A stretch of DNA of 64,000 nt from Streptomyces sp. CB09001 (GTDB lineage: Bacteria; Actinomycetota; Actinomycetes; Streptomycetales; Streptomycetaceae), in NCBI RefSeq assembly GCF_003369795.1, contig NZ_CP026730.1, positions 1,798,001 to 1,862,000 of the forward strand, in the 5' to 3' direction. A program made the position numbers and the translations under genes. Each line of letters begins with the position of its first letter. Within the stretch, counting starts at the first letter, position 1. Below are positions 25,654-35,959 of this stretch, piece by piece. The notes under the pieces were generated by a model. The model was given only the letters and a program-made list of their open reading frames with translations. It made no database searches and was not told the origin of the DNA.

Positions 25654-27706
25654 CGTCCGCCGCGGGCCCTCCGACCGGCTTCGTCTCCGCCGCCACCGCC
25701 ACCGCCGTGACCGTCCTGGCCCTCGGGCCCTGGAACCAGTACGTCAGGCCGAAGCCCGCCGCGACCACCGCCGCGCCGCCCACCGCGTCCAGGACCCAGT
25801 GGTTGCCGGTCGCCACGATCGCCGAGACGGTGAAGAGCGGGTGGAGCAGGCCCAGGGCCTTCATCCACATCCTCGGCGCGATGATCGCGATCGCCACCCC
25901 GCACCACAGCGACCAGCCGAAGTGCAGCGACGGCATCGCCGCGTACTGGTTGGTGAGGTGCGTCAGCGTGCCGTAGTCCGGCTTGGTGAAGTCCTGCACG
26001 CCGTGCACGGTGTCGATGATCCCGAGTCCCGGCATCAGCCGCGGCGGGGCCAGCGGGTAGAGCCAGAAGCCGACCAGGGCCAGCAGGGTGGCGAAGCCCA
26101 GGGAGGCGCGGGCCCAGCGGTAGTCGACCGGGCGGCGCCAGTACAGGACGCCGAGGACGGCCAGCGGGACGATGAAGTGGAACGACGTGTAGTAGAAGTC
26201 GAAGAAGTCCCGCAGCCAGCCGACCTTGACCACCGCGTGGTTGATCGCGTGCTCGATGTCGATGTGCAGGAACCGCTCGATGTCGTGGATCTGCGTGCCG
26301 TGCTCCTCGGCGCGCGCCCGCCCCGCCGAGTTGCTGCCGCCGGTCGCCGCGAGGCGGACCTGGGAGTAGGCGGCGTAGGTGACCCGGATGAGGAGCAGCT
26401 CCAGGAGGAGGTTGGGGCGGGTGAGGACCCGGCGCAGGAACGGCAGCAGCGGGACGTGTTTGAAACGGGTCGGGACGGGGGGCGCGTAGGCCGTCGGGAC
26501 CGGGGTGTCGAAGTAGGGCGACGTGCGCGGCAGGAAGGGCACGGCGACGGCGGCGGCCAGCGCGGCGAGCAGGACGACGTTGTCCCGCAGCGGGTACAGG
26601 GCCGACATGTTCGGCAGCATCATCTTCGCGGGCAGCGTCATCACGAGGACGACGGCGACCGGCCACACGTACCGGTCGGAGGCCTTCTTGCCGACCCGGC
26701 CGACGACCGCGGGCAGCACCCACAGCAGCTGGTGCTGCCAGGTGGCCGGGGAGACGACCACGGCCGCGCAGCCGGTGACGGCGACGGCGAGCAGCAGCTG
26801 GCCGTCGCGGGCGTAGCGCACGGCGCGGCGCAGCGCGAGGACGGCGACGGCGGCGCCGAGCAGCAGGAAGAGGGCGATCTCCGGCGGGCCGTTCAGGCCG
26901 AGGCGGAGCAGCACGCCGTGCAGGGACTGGTTGGCGAGGTCGTCGGCCTCGCCGCCCAGGCCGACGCCCGCCATGTGGTGCACCCAGTACGTGTAGGAGT
27001 CCTGGGCCATGGCCGCCCAGGCGACGGCCGTGCAGGCGGCGAACGTGATCCCGGTCGACACGGCGGCGCGTCTGCGGTCGGTGAACCACAGCAGCGGCAC
27101 GAAGAGGAGGACGGTCGGCTGGAAGGCCGCGGCGACACCGATCAGCACGCCGCCCACCCGGTCGCCCTGGGCCCCGCGTACGGCGAAGCAGCCCAGCAGG
27201 ACGAGGAGGACCGGGATGATGCTGGTCTGGCCGAGCCAGAACGCGTTGCGCACCGGGAGCGACAGCATCAGCAGGCTGATGGCGACCGGCGCCGCCAGCA
27301 GCGCCGTACGCCGTCCGACCGGCTGGGGCAGGGCGCGGGCGGCGACCAGGCCGAGGGCGACGACCAGCAGCAGCGAGCCGAAGGTCCAGCCCCAGCCGAG
27401 GGCCTGCTCCGCGGCGCGGGTGAAGGGTTTGAGGACGAGGCCGACGAAGGGCGTCCCGGTGAACTGCGTGGAGTCGTAGAGGGACCCCTCCACATGCAGG
27501 ACGCCGTGCTCGCCGACCCAGGTCTCCAGGTCCGTCAGGCGTTCCCCGCGCGGGGTGCCGAGGACCGCGGCCACCTGTCGTACGGCCAGGACGGCGGCGA
27601 TCAGCCACAGGCCGAGGCGTGCGACGCGCCATCGTGCTCTGGTCACGTCGGCGGCCGAGGCTCCGAAGGACTCCGCCGGTCGCCCACTGTGCTCCGCATT
27701 CGCCAC
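25607..27706 (-). CDS. Bifunctional GT87 glycosyltransferase / PAP2-family phosphatase
   Basis: 699 residues from GTG 27706 (VANAEHSGR); the frame extends to 27943, but the GACGAGG upstream and the usual length support this start. The N-terminal half (to ~390) is a polyprenol-phosphate-dependent alpha-mannosyltransferase-like GT87 domain with many helices. The C-terminal half (~440-660) is a PAP2/AUR1-like domain with MPSLHFGWS and the catalytic-type GNHWVLDAVGG (His...Asp). Together they may build and recycle a lipid-linked sugar of the cell envelope. A C-terminal Pro/Ala tail overlaps the convergent gene. Confidence 0.82.
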   Translation of the reverse strand: MANAEHSGRPAESFGASAADVTRARWRVARLGLWLIAAVLAVRQVAAVLGTPRGERLTDLETWVGEHGVLHVEGSLYDSTQFTGTPFVGLVLKPFTRAAEQALGWGWTFGSLLLVVALGLVAARALPQPVGRRTALLAAPVAISLLMLSLPVRNAFWLGQTSIIPVLLVLLGCFAVRGAQGDRVGGVLIGVAAAFQPTVLLFVPLLWFTDRRRAAVSTGITFAACTAVAWAAMAQDSYTYWVHHMAGVGLGGEADDLANQSLHGVLLRLGLNGPPEIALFLLLGAAVAVLALRRAVRYARDGQLLLAVAVTGCAAVVVSPATWQHQLLWVLPAVVGRVGKKASDRYVWPVAVVLVMTLPAKMMLPNMSALYPLRDNVVLLAALAAAVAVPFLPRTSPYFDTPVPTAYAPPVPTRFKHVPLLPFLRRVLTRPNLLLELLLIRVTYAAYSQVRLAATGGSNSAGRARAEEHGTQIHDIERFLHIDIEHAINHAVVKVGWLRDFFDFYYTSFHFIVPLAVLGVLYWRRPVDYRWARASLGFATLLALVGFWLYPLAPPRLMPGLGIIDTVHGVQDFTKPDYGTLTHLTNQYAAMPSLHFGWSLWCGVAIAIIAPRMWMKALGLLHPLFTVSAIVATGNHWVLDAVGGAAVVAAGFGLTYWFQGPRARTVTAVAVAAETKPVGGPAADVSSDPPAPAKDRTGS

Positions 27707-28116
27707 GCCTCGTCGGCCTCCCGCCCCGTTCGTACCGTACGCACCGTGCTCGTGGACGCGGTGTGTCGTCCCTGCGAACCCTATGAGGCTCGCACCACCC
27801 CCGGAGGAAGACGCGAGCGACCCCCACTCAACCTGACACCCGCCGGCTTCTCGACTCGGGGAGCGAGAAGGATCACAGAGCGCGGGTGGCGGAACGGTAC
27901 GCGGCGCGCGCATGTCCCCTGCGTGTACGCCATTTTGGTGCACAGTGCAACGAAAAGCATACCGGGCGTAAGCGGAGCATCAGCGCCTATGGTCGCTTTT
28001 CCGCCCGTGGCCGAGTGCCGCGGGCTCTTTCCGGCCCGGCGACAGCGCCGCCGTGCGGGTCGTGGCGTTCCCCCCGCCCCCGTCCCCGTCCCCGTCGAAA
28101 GCAGGCGAGCGTAGTT
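27707..28116. other. 410-bp divergent promoter region
   Basis: It lies between the GT87-PAP2 gene and the MHS permease. A small palindrome TGCACaGTGCA occurs at 27939-27949 in a locally AT-richer stretch and could be an operator. The start codons on both sides are uncertain, so part of this region may be coding. No RNA gene seen. Confidence 0.4.
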
Positions 28117-29505
28117 TTGTCGGCCGCCCCCGTCGCCACTCCCCCGTTCCGCACCACCCCCGTACCCGCCGCCCCGGGTGGCTCCGGCGCGTCCACCGCC
28201 ACCGATCCCGCCCTCGTCCGGCGTGCCGTCAAGGCGGCGGCGCTGGGCAACGCGATGGAGTGGTTCGACTTCGGCGTCTACAGCTACATCGCCGTGACGC
28301 TGGGCAAGGTCTTCTTCCCGTCGGGCAACCCGACCGCGCAGCTGCTCTCCACCTTCGGCGCCTTCGCGGCGGCGTTCCTGGTGCGTCCCCTGGGTGGCAT
28401 GGTCTTCGGTCCGCTCGGGGACCGGGTCGGGCGGCAGAAGGTGCTCGCCGTGACGATGATCATGATGGCGGCGGGCACGTTCGCCATCGGGCTGATCCCG
28501 TCGTACGCGACGATCGGCGTCTGGGCGCCGGTGCTGCTGCTGGTCGCACGGCTGGTGCAGGGGTTCTCCACCGGCGGTGAGTACGCGGGCGCGTCCACCT
28601 TCATCGCCGAGTACGCGCCGGACCGGCGGCGCGGGTTCCTGGGGAGCTGGCTGGAGTTCGGCACGCTCGCCGGGTACATCGGCGGCGCCGGTCTGGTGAC
28701 GCTGATGACGGCGCTGCTGTCGGACGGCGACCTGATGTCCTGGGGCTGGCGCATCCCGTTCCTGATCGCGGGCCCGATGGGCGTCGTCGGCCTGTACCTG
28801 CGGATGCGGCTGGAGGAGACCCCGGCGTTCGCGGCCGAGGTGGCGAAGGCGGAGACGGAGCGGCCGAAGGTGCCGCTGCGCGAGATGGTCACCGGTCAGT
28901 GGCGGGCGCTGCTGCTCTGCGTCGGCCTGGTGCTGGTCTTCAACGTCACCGACTACATGCTGCTGTCGTACATGCCGAGCTATCTCACCAGCGAACTGAG
29001 GTACGACGAGACGCACGGGCTGCTCGTGGTGCTGGGCGTGATGGCGCTGATGATGGTCGTCCAGCCGTTCGCGGGCGCGCTGACCGACCGGGTCGGGCGG
29101 CGGCCGGTGATCGCCGCGGGCTGCGCGGGCTTCCTGCTGCTGTCCGTCCCGGCGCTGCTGCTGATCCGCGAGGGCAGCCTGCTCGCGGTGGCGCTGGGCA
29201 TGGGCGCGCTGGGCCTGCTGCTGGTCTGCTTCACGGCGTCGATGCCGTCGGCGCTGCCGGCGCTGTTCCCGACGCGGGTGCGGTACGGCTCGCTGTCGAT
29301 CGGCTTCAACGTCTCGGTGTCCCTGTTCGGCGGGACGACGCCGCTGGTGGTGACGGCGCTGATCGGGGCGACGGGCGACATGATGATGCCCGCGTACTAC
29401 ATGATGGCCGCGGCCGTGGTCGGCGGCGTGGCGGTGTGGTTCATGACGGAGTCGGCGGGCCGCCCGCTGCCGGGCTCGGCACCGGCGGTGGAGCAACGGC
29501 GCTGA
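28117..29505 (+). CDS. MHS-family MFS transporter (ProP-like)
   Basis: 462 residues from TTG 28117, the first start in frame after an in-frame-poor leader; the exact start is uncertain. Twelve membrane helices. Signature loops of the metabolite:H+ symporter family are clear: GNAMEWFDFGVYS in helix 1, GDRVGRQKVL between helices 2 and 3, RLVQGFSTGGEYAGA in helix 4-5, and TDRVGRRPV between helices 8 and 9. Family members import compatible solutes (proline, betaine) or carboxylates with protons. The GNAT and O-methyltransferase genes follow closely. Confidence 0.88.
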   Translation: MSAAPVATPPFRTTPVPAAPGGSGASTATDPALVRRAVKAAALGNAMEWFDFGVYSYIAVTLGKVFFPSGNPTAQLLSTFGAFAAAFLVRPLGGMVFGPLGDRVGRQKVLAVTMIMMAAGTFAIGLIPSYATIGVWAPVLLLVARLVQGFSTGGEYAGASTFIAEYAPDRRRGFLGSWLEFGTLAGYIGGAGLVTLMTALLSDGDLMSWGWRIPFLIAGPMGVVGLYLRMRLEETPAFAAEVAKAETERPKVPLREMVTGQWRALLLCVGLVLVFNVTDYMLLSYMPSYLTSELRYDETHGLLVVLGVMALMMVVQPFAGALTDRVGRRPVIAAGCAGFLLLSVPALLLIREGSLLAVALGMGALGLLLVCFTASMPSALPALFPTRVRYGSLSIGFNVSVSLFGGTTPLVVTALIGATGDMMMPAYYMMAAAVVGGVAVWFMTESAGRPLPGSAPAVEQRR

Positions 29506-29531
29506 TCGCCCTTGTCTGCGAGACTGCCAGG

Positions 29532-30083
29532 ATGATGGTCAGACTCGCCGAGGAGCGAGACTTCCCCGGATTCCTGGGCCTGGCGGGCCAGGTGGAGCAC
29601 TGGTTCGGCCCGATGGTCGAGGACGCCGGATTCCACGACGCGGTGCGCGAGCACATCCGCCGGGGCGCGGCCCTGGTCGCCATCGCCCCGGACCCCGACG
29701 CGGGTGCGGGTGCGGGCGCGGAGCTGCTCGGCGGGCTCCTTTTCGGCACGGACGCGGACGCGGACCCGCCGGTCCACCACGTCCACTGGCTGGTCGTGTC
29801 CCGGCAGGCCCGCGCGGGCGGCGTCGGCCGTGCGCTGATGCGGGACGCGCTGGGCAGGTGGGTGCGGGAACCGGCCGACGTCGAGGTGGTCACCTTCGGC
29901 GCCGACCATCCCGGCGCCACCGAGAGCGGCGCCCGCGCCTTCTACGAGCGCCTCGGTTTCACCCCCGCCGAGGCCGTCGCCCCCGGCCCGGAGGGCGGCT
30001 CCCGCCAGCTCTTCCGCCGCAGGGCACAGGTCCGGCCCGCACGCGGGGAACACGTCACGACGTACACGGGAGGCCCCGCATGA
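29532..30083 (+). CDS. GNAT-family N-acetyltransferase
   Basis: 183 residues, ATG 29532 or the adjacent ATG 29535. The acetyl-CoA binding motif A is LVVSRQARAGGVGRALM, with the C-terminal AFYERLGF typical of GNATs. An Asp/Ala/Gly-rich loop (~55-80) is low-complexity. The stop overlaps the O-methyltransferase start (ATGA). Substrate unknown. Confidence 0.87.
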   Translation: MMVRLAEERDFPGFLGLAGQVEHWFGPMVEDAGFHDAVREHIRRGAALVAIAPDPDAGAGAGAELLGGLLFGTDADADPPVHHVHWLVVSRQARAGGVGRALMRDALGRWVREPADVEVVTFGADHPGATESGARAFYERLGFTPAEAVAPGPEGGSRQLFRRRAQVRPARGEHVTTYTGGPA

Positions 30084-30751
30084 GCGAGTCGCAGGTCTGG
30101 GACGACGTCGACACCTACTTCGTCACCCACCTCTCACCCGACGACGAGGCCCTGGCGGCAGCCCGCCGGGAGAGCGACGCCGCCGGGCTGCCCCCGGTGA
30201 ACGTCGCCGCCAACCAGGGCAAGCTGCTCCAGCTCCTCGCCCAGCTCCAGGGCGCCCGCACCATCCTGGAGATCGGCACCCTGGGCGGCTACAGCACCAT
30301 CTGGCTGGCCCGCGCCCTGCCCGCCGAGGGCCGCCTGGTCACGCTGGAGTACAGCGCCCGGCACGCGGAGGTCGCCACCCGCAACATCGCCCGCGCCGGA
30401 CTCGACGCGCTCGTCGACGTACGGGTGGGTCCCGCGCTGGAGTCCCTGCCGAAGCTCGCCGACGAGAACCCGCCGCCCTTCGACCTGGTCTTCATCGACG
30501 CCGACAAGGGCAACAACCCGCACTACCTCGAGTGGGCCCTGAGACTCACCAGCACCGGCAGCCTGATCGTCATCGACAACGTGGTCCGCGGCGGCCGGGT
30601 GGCCGACGCCGACGACACCGGCGACGACGTACGCGGCACCCGCGCCGCCATCGAGCTGATCGGCAGCCACCCCCGGCTCAGCGGCACCGCGCTCCAGACG
30701 GTCGGCACCAAGGGGTACGACGGTTTCGCGCTGGCGCGTGTGCTGGCCTGA
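30080..30751 (+). CDS. Class I SAM-dependent O-methyltransferase
   Basis: 223 residues. SAM site LEIGTLGGYSTI (~60-71), metal-binding Asp in FIDADKGN (~137-144) and the second metal site IDNVVRGGRV, as in cation-dependent catechol/caffeoyl-CoA-type methyltransferases. Cytosolic. Translationally coupled to the preceding acetyltransferase (ATGA), so the two may modify the same small molecule. A short tandem repeat array starts on its stop codon. Confidence 0.92.
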   Translation: MSESQVWDDVDTYFVTHLSPDDEALAAARRESDAAGLPPVNVAANQGKLLQLLAQLQGARTILEIGTLGGYSTIWLARALPAEGRLVTLEYSARHAEVATRNIARAGLDALVDVRVGPALESLPKLADENPPPFDLVFIDADKGNNPHYLEWALRLTSTGSLIVIDNVVRGGRVADADDTGDDVRGTRAAIELIGSHPRLSGTALQTVGTKGYDGFALARVLA

Positions 30752-30826
30752 GCTGCCGGTCTGAGCGGCTGGCGTGAGCGGCTGGCCTGAGCTGCCGGCG
30801 TGAGCGGCTGGCGTGAGGGGCTGACC
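30749..30826. repeat. Six tandem copies of a 13-bp repeat
   Basis: Units are TGAGCTGCCGGTC, TGAGCGGCTGGCG, TGAGCGGCTGGCC, TGAGCTGCCGGCG, TGAGCGGCTGGCG and TGAGGGGCTGACC. The first unit begins with the methyltransferase stop codon, so the array starts exactly at the gene end. Likely slippage-prone; no hairpin role is obvious. Confidence 0.85.
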
Positions 30827-30843
30827 CGAGCGCGGGGCCGGAC

Positions 30844-31236
30844 CTACACCTCGTGGTAGAAGCCGACGTTGACGCTGCGCGGCTCCGCGCGGTCCTGCAC
30901 CACCACCTCGCCGCTGCCGCCCCTGGGCAGCGGCACGGTGCCGCCGTACGGCAGGGCCTGCCGGTGTTCGCCGACGGTCAGCCGGACCTCGCTGGAGGGA
31001 TCCGCCTGGGAACCGCGGAGCCAGCTCAGCCGCCAGGTGCCGTCGGCTCCGCAGCGGAACTCCAGGTGGACCCGGGAGACGAACAGCCAGTCGTCCGGCG
31101 TCGACAGCCGGCACACGGACTTGTCCCTGCCCACCCTCAGCACCGCGTCGGGCTCGCTGGGCGCGTCGGCCATCTGCATGCCGGCCGTGGCACCCGCGTC
31201 CGCCGCGGTGACGGCGGCCATGGTGAGTTCGAGCAC
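30844..31236 (-). CDS. FHA-domain protein
   Basis: 130 residues from GTG 31236, preceded by GAAGGAG; the open frame runs on to 31458 but opposes the DUF1992 gene. The FHA-like core has VLRVGRDKSVCRL, then VSRVHLEFR, the phosphopeptide-binding Arg and Ser/His loops. It probably recognises phosphothreonine on a partner; no kinase gene is nearby. Divergent from the DUF1992 gene. Confidence 0.75.
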   Translation of the reverse strand: MLELTMAAVTAADAGATAGMQMADAPSEPDAVLRVGRDKSVCRLSTPDDWLFVSRVHLEFRCGADGTWRLSWLRGSQADPSSEVRLTVGEHRQALPYGGTVPLPRGGSGEVVVQDRAEPRSVNVGFYHEV

Positions 31237-31324
31237 GTGCGCTCCTTCGAGGTCCGTTGGCTTGTCGCCGCCGCATGATAGATCGGCCGGTGAAGCCGTG
31301 TCCGGCGTCCGGCACAATGGGGTC

Positions 31325-31732
31325 ATGACCGAGCGAAAGCCACCTGGCGTCGACTTCGAGTCCTGGGTCGACAAACAGATTCGAGACGCGGACGCGCGCG
31401 GCGAGTTCGCCGAGTTGCCGGGCGTGGGCAAGCCCCTGCCCGGCGAGCTGGACAGCACCTACGACGAACTGTGGTGGGTCAAGCGGAAGATGGCCCGCGA
31501 GGGATTCTCCGTGCTGCCGCCCACCCTGGCCCTGCGCAAGGAGGCGGAGGACGCCCTGGAGGCGGCGGCGGAGGCACCGTCGGAGCGGGTGGTCCGCCGC
31601 ATCGTCGAGGAGATCAACGTCAAGATCCGCGACGTCATGTTCAAGCCGCCGCCCGGCCCCCCGCTGGGTCTGAAGCCCTACGACGTCGAAGAGGTCGTAC
31701 GGCAGTGGCGGGAGGGCCGGGCGGAGCGGTGA
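31325..31732 (+). CDS. DUF1992 (DnaJ-homologue subfamily C member 28-type) protein
   Basis: 135 residues. The family motif is complete: ESWVDKQIRDADARGEFAEL, PGVGKPLP, and DELWWVKRKMAREG. It is a small soluble protein of unknown function, found as a stand-alone domain in bacteria and attached to J domains in eukaryotes. It lies between an FHA gene (divergent) and the hypothetical pair on the opposite strand. Confidence 0.9.
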   Translation: MTERKPPGVDFESWVDKQIRDADARGEFAELPGVGKPLPGELDSTYDELWWVKRKMAREGFSVLPPTLALRKEAEDALEAAAEAPSERVVRRIVEEINVKIRDVMFKPPPGPPLGLKPYDVEEVVRQWREGRAER

Positions 31733-31742
31733 CGCCCGTCCT

Positions 31743-32372
31743 TCACAGGCGCATCAGCCGGTCCGCCAGCTCGCGGTAGTCCCGCAGGGCCAGGCGGAGT
31801 TGCTCGGTGTCCGTGCTCGGCGCACCCCGGTCCCCGTCGGCCTCCTGCCAGGAGGTGCGCAGGGTCCGGCGGCGGTGCGCCACGGCGTCCGCGAAGCGGG
31901 CGGCGATCTCCTCCAGGACCCGGTCGGCCTCCGCCACGGAGGCCCGCGGGGCGTCGACGAACCCGGCCACGGCGTGGTGCAGCCGCTCACCGAGTCGGTC
32001 GGACTCCCCGGGCGGGAGGAGCGAGCGGGCGGCCACCGGGACGCCCGACGGCCCGCCTGTCGGGCCCCCCACCGGGGCTGTTTCGCCGGTGGCACCGGGC
32101 TCGGGAGCCGTGCCGGGCCCGGTCGTCGCGCCGGGCGCGGGGGTCGTACCGGGCGCGGGGGTCGTACCGGGCGCGGCGATCGCGCCGGGCTCGGAGGTCG
32201 TGCGGAGACCGGCGGTGGTGGCGGGCTCGGCCGAGGTGCCGCGATCGGCCGTCGTGCCGGGTCCCGCCGCCGGACCGGGTCCCGCCGCTGTGCGGGGCTC
32301 GGTAGGGGTGCCTGGCTCGGTGGGGGTGCGGGGCTCGGTAGGGGTGCCGTGGTCGCCTGTCACGTCGGGCAT
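31743..32372 (-). CDS. Hypothetical protein with Pro/Gly/Thr low-complexity N-terminus
   Basis: 209 residues, ATG 32372. Residues ~5-110 are made of repeats of Pro-Gly-Thr-Thr/Ala-Pro-Gly type; the underlying DNA has back-to-back copies of GGGGTCGTACCGGGCGC near 32140-32175. The ~95-residue C-terminal part (SDRLGERLHHAVAGFVDAPR to the end) is similar in plan to the second half of the next gene upstream (helix with VDxPRxxVxEADRxL), so the two are probably diverged paralogues in one operon (4-bp gap). Function unknown. Confidence 0.72.
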   Translation of the reverse strand: MPDVTGDHGTPTEPRTPTEPGTPTEPRTAAGPGPAAGPGTTADRGTSAEPATTAGLRTTSEPGAIAAPGTTPAPGTTPAPGATTGPGTAPEPGATGETAPVGGPTGGPSGVPVAARSLLPPGESDRLGERLHHAVAGFVDAPRASVAEADRVLEEIAARFADAVAHRRRTLRTSWQEADGDRGAPSTDTEQLRLALRDYRELADRLMRL

Positions 32373-32376
32373 TGCC

Positions 32377-33048
32377 TCAGCTCTCCTTCGGCCGGCGCTT
32401 GCCGAGCGACCACGTGTGGGGCGCGCGGGCGGAGTGCGCGGGCGACCCGCCGGCTTCCGTACCGGCCCGCTGCCGACCGTCGCCGTGGCGGTCCTGCCGT
32501 ACCAGGGCCTCGAACAGCGCGCGGGCCTCGACGATGGCCTCGCGCATCTCCTCCGTGCCCGCACCGCCCTCCCCCGCGTCGTCCACGCGTGCGTGGGTCA
32601 CGCGGTGCACGCGGCGGTAGCCCTCGACATGGCGGGCGTGATGCACGGACAGTGCCGTGAGCTGCTCCTCGTACTGGCCCCCGTCCGGGAAGCCGCGGGC
32701 GCCGGCGAGTTCCGCGAGCAGCCGGTCCGCCTCGCCGACCGCCTCGCGCGGGGAGTCGACGAAGTGCTCCTGAGCCGCGGCCCAGCGCGCCTCGAAGCGC
32801 TCGCGCTCGGCGGGTTCGAGGGGCCGCGGGTGCAACGACCCGTGCCGCCGCACCCGTTCGGCCAGTTCGCGTTCGGCCGCCTTGGTGTCGCCGTCGTGCC
32901 GGGCCACGGCCAGGTCGTACTCGGGCCCGAAGCGCCGCTTCAGGCTTCCGCCGTGCTGGGGGCCCCGTGCGCGTAGGGCAAGGACGGCCGCGACGACGAG
33001 CACGACCGCCACGATCACGATCAAAGCGATGATCACGCCTGTGGACAT
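32377..33048 (-). CDS. Hypothetical membrane-anchored protein
   Basis: 223 residues. One N-terminal transmembrane helix (residues ~4-26) is followed by a cytoplasmic helical region with KRRFGPEYDLAVARHDGD and FVDSPREAVGEADRLL. Such short signal-anchored proteins are widespread in Streptomyces and unnamed. It is first gene of a two-gene operon with its soluble paralogue. Function unknown; a scaffold role at the membrane is only a guess. Confidence 0.75.
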   Translation of the reverse strand: MSTGVIIALIVIVAVVLVVAAVLALRARGPQHGGSLKRRFGPEYDLAVARHDGDTKAAERELAERVRRHGSLHPRPLEPAERERFEARWAAAQEHFVDSPREAVGEADRLLAELAGARGFPDGGQYEEQLTALSVHHARHVEGYRRVHRVTHARVDDAGEGGAGTEEMREAIVEARALFEALVRQDRHGDGRQRAGTEAGGSPAHSARAPHTWSLGKRRPKES

Positions 33049-33207
33049 GAGTGCCTTCCGGGTTTTCGGCCTGCCGGCTCTCCGAACGGGCCGGTTCGCG
33101 GTTCGTGTTGCCCCGCAGCCCGCGCTCAAACGGCGCACGGCGTGCACCAAAGGCGCACCGGTGGGAAAATACGCTTGCCCGGCACACCGGTTTCCCGCCG
33201 ACAGGTC

Positions 33208-33714
33208 ATGACCTGGACCGTCGACCCGGAACCGTACGACTCCCCCGTCGCCGCCGCCCTCTGGCGCGCGTACTACACGGAGGTGAGCGACCGCTGGTAC
33301 CGGCTCCACGAGGACCGTGCCACCGACCCCGACGAACTGGAGCGGGAGATCGCCGCGTACCCCGGTGCCGACCTCGTACCGCCCCGTGGACGCCTGCTGG
33401 TCGCGCGCTACGGCGGTGAACCGGCCGGCACCTCGGGCGTCCGGCTGCTGGACGACACCACCGCCGAGCTGACCCGGGTCTTCCTGTGCGGCTCGATGCG
33501 CGGCCGGGGCGGCGCCGCGCTGCTGGTGCGGGCCGCCGAGGACGCCGCACGGGCGCTCGGGGCGGTGCGCATGGTCCTGGACACGCGGGGCGACCTCGTC
33601 GAGGCCCGCGCCCTGTACGCGCGCCTCGGCTACACCGAGACCGAGGCGTGCAACGAGAGTCCGTACGCCGAGCACTGGTTCGCCAAGCGGCTGCGCCGCG
33701 ACCGCGACTCCTGA
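33208..33714 (+). CDS. GNAT-family N-acetyltransferase
   Basis: 168 residues, ATG 33208. Acetyl-CoA site around FLCGSMRGRGGAALLVRAAE, then VLDTRGDLVEARALYARLGY, the usual GNAT strand 4-helix 3 and C-terminal motif. The C-terminus runs to within 10 bp of the convergent DHA2 permease gene. Substrate unknown. Confidence 0.88.
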   Translation: MTWTVDPEPYDSPVAAALWRAYYTEVSDRWYRLHEDRATDPDELEREIAAYPGADLVPPRGRLLVARYGGEPAGTSGVRLLDDTTAELTRVFLCGSMRGRGGAALLVRAAEDAARALGAVRMVLDTRGDLVEARALYARLGYTETEACNESPYAEHWFAKRLRRDRDS

Positions 33715-33723
33715 CGGCGGCGC

Positions 33724-35850
<2,127 letters not shown>

Positions 35851-35959
35851 TCAGTCCTCCTGGAAGCCGGTATTCCGGGGGCGTGTGCGCCGAAGTATGG
35901 AGAAGATCTGCATAATCTCTGGAGTTCGCGAGGGGAGTCGCGAGGGGAGGGACGAACGC

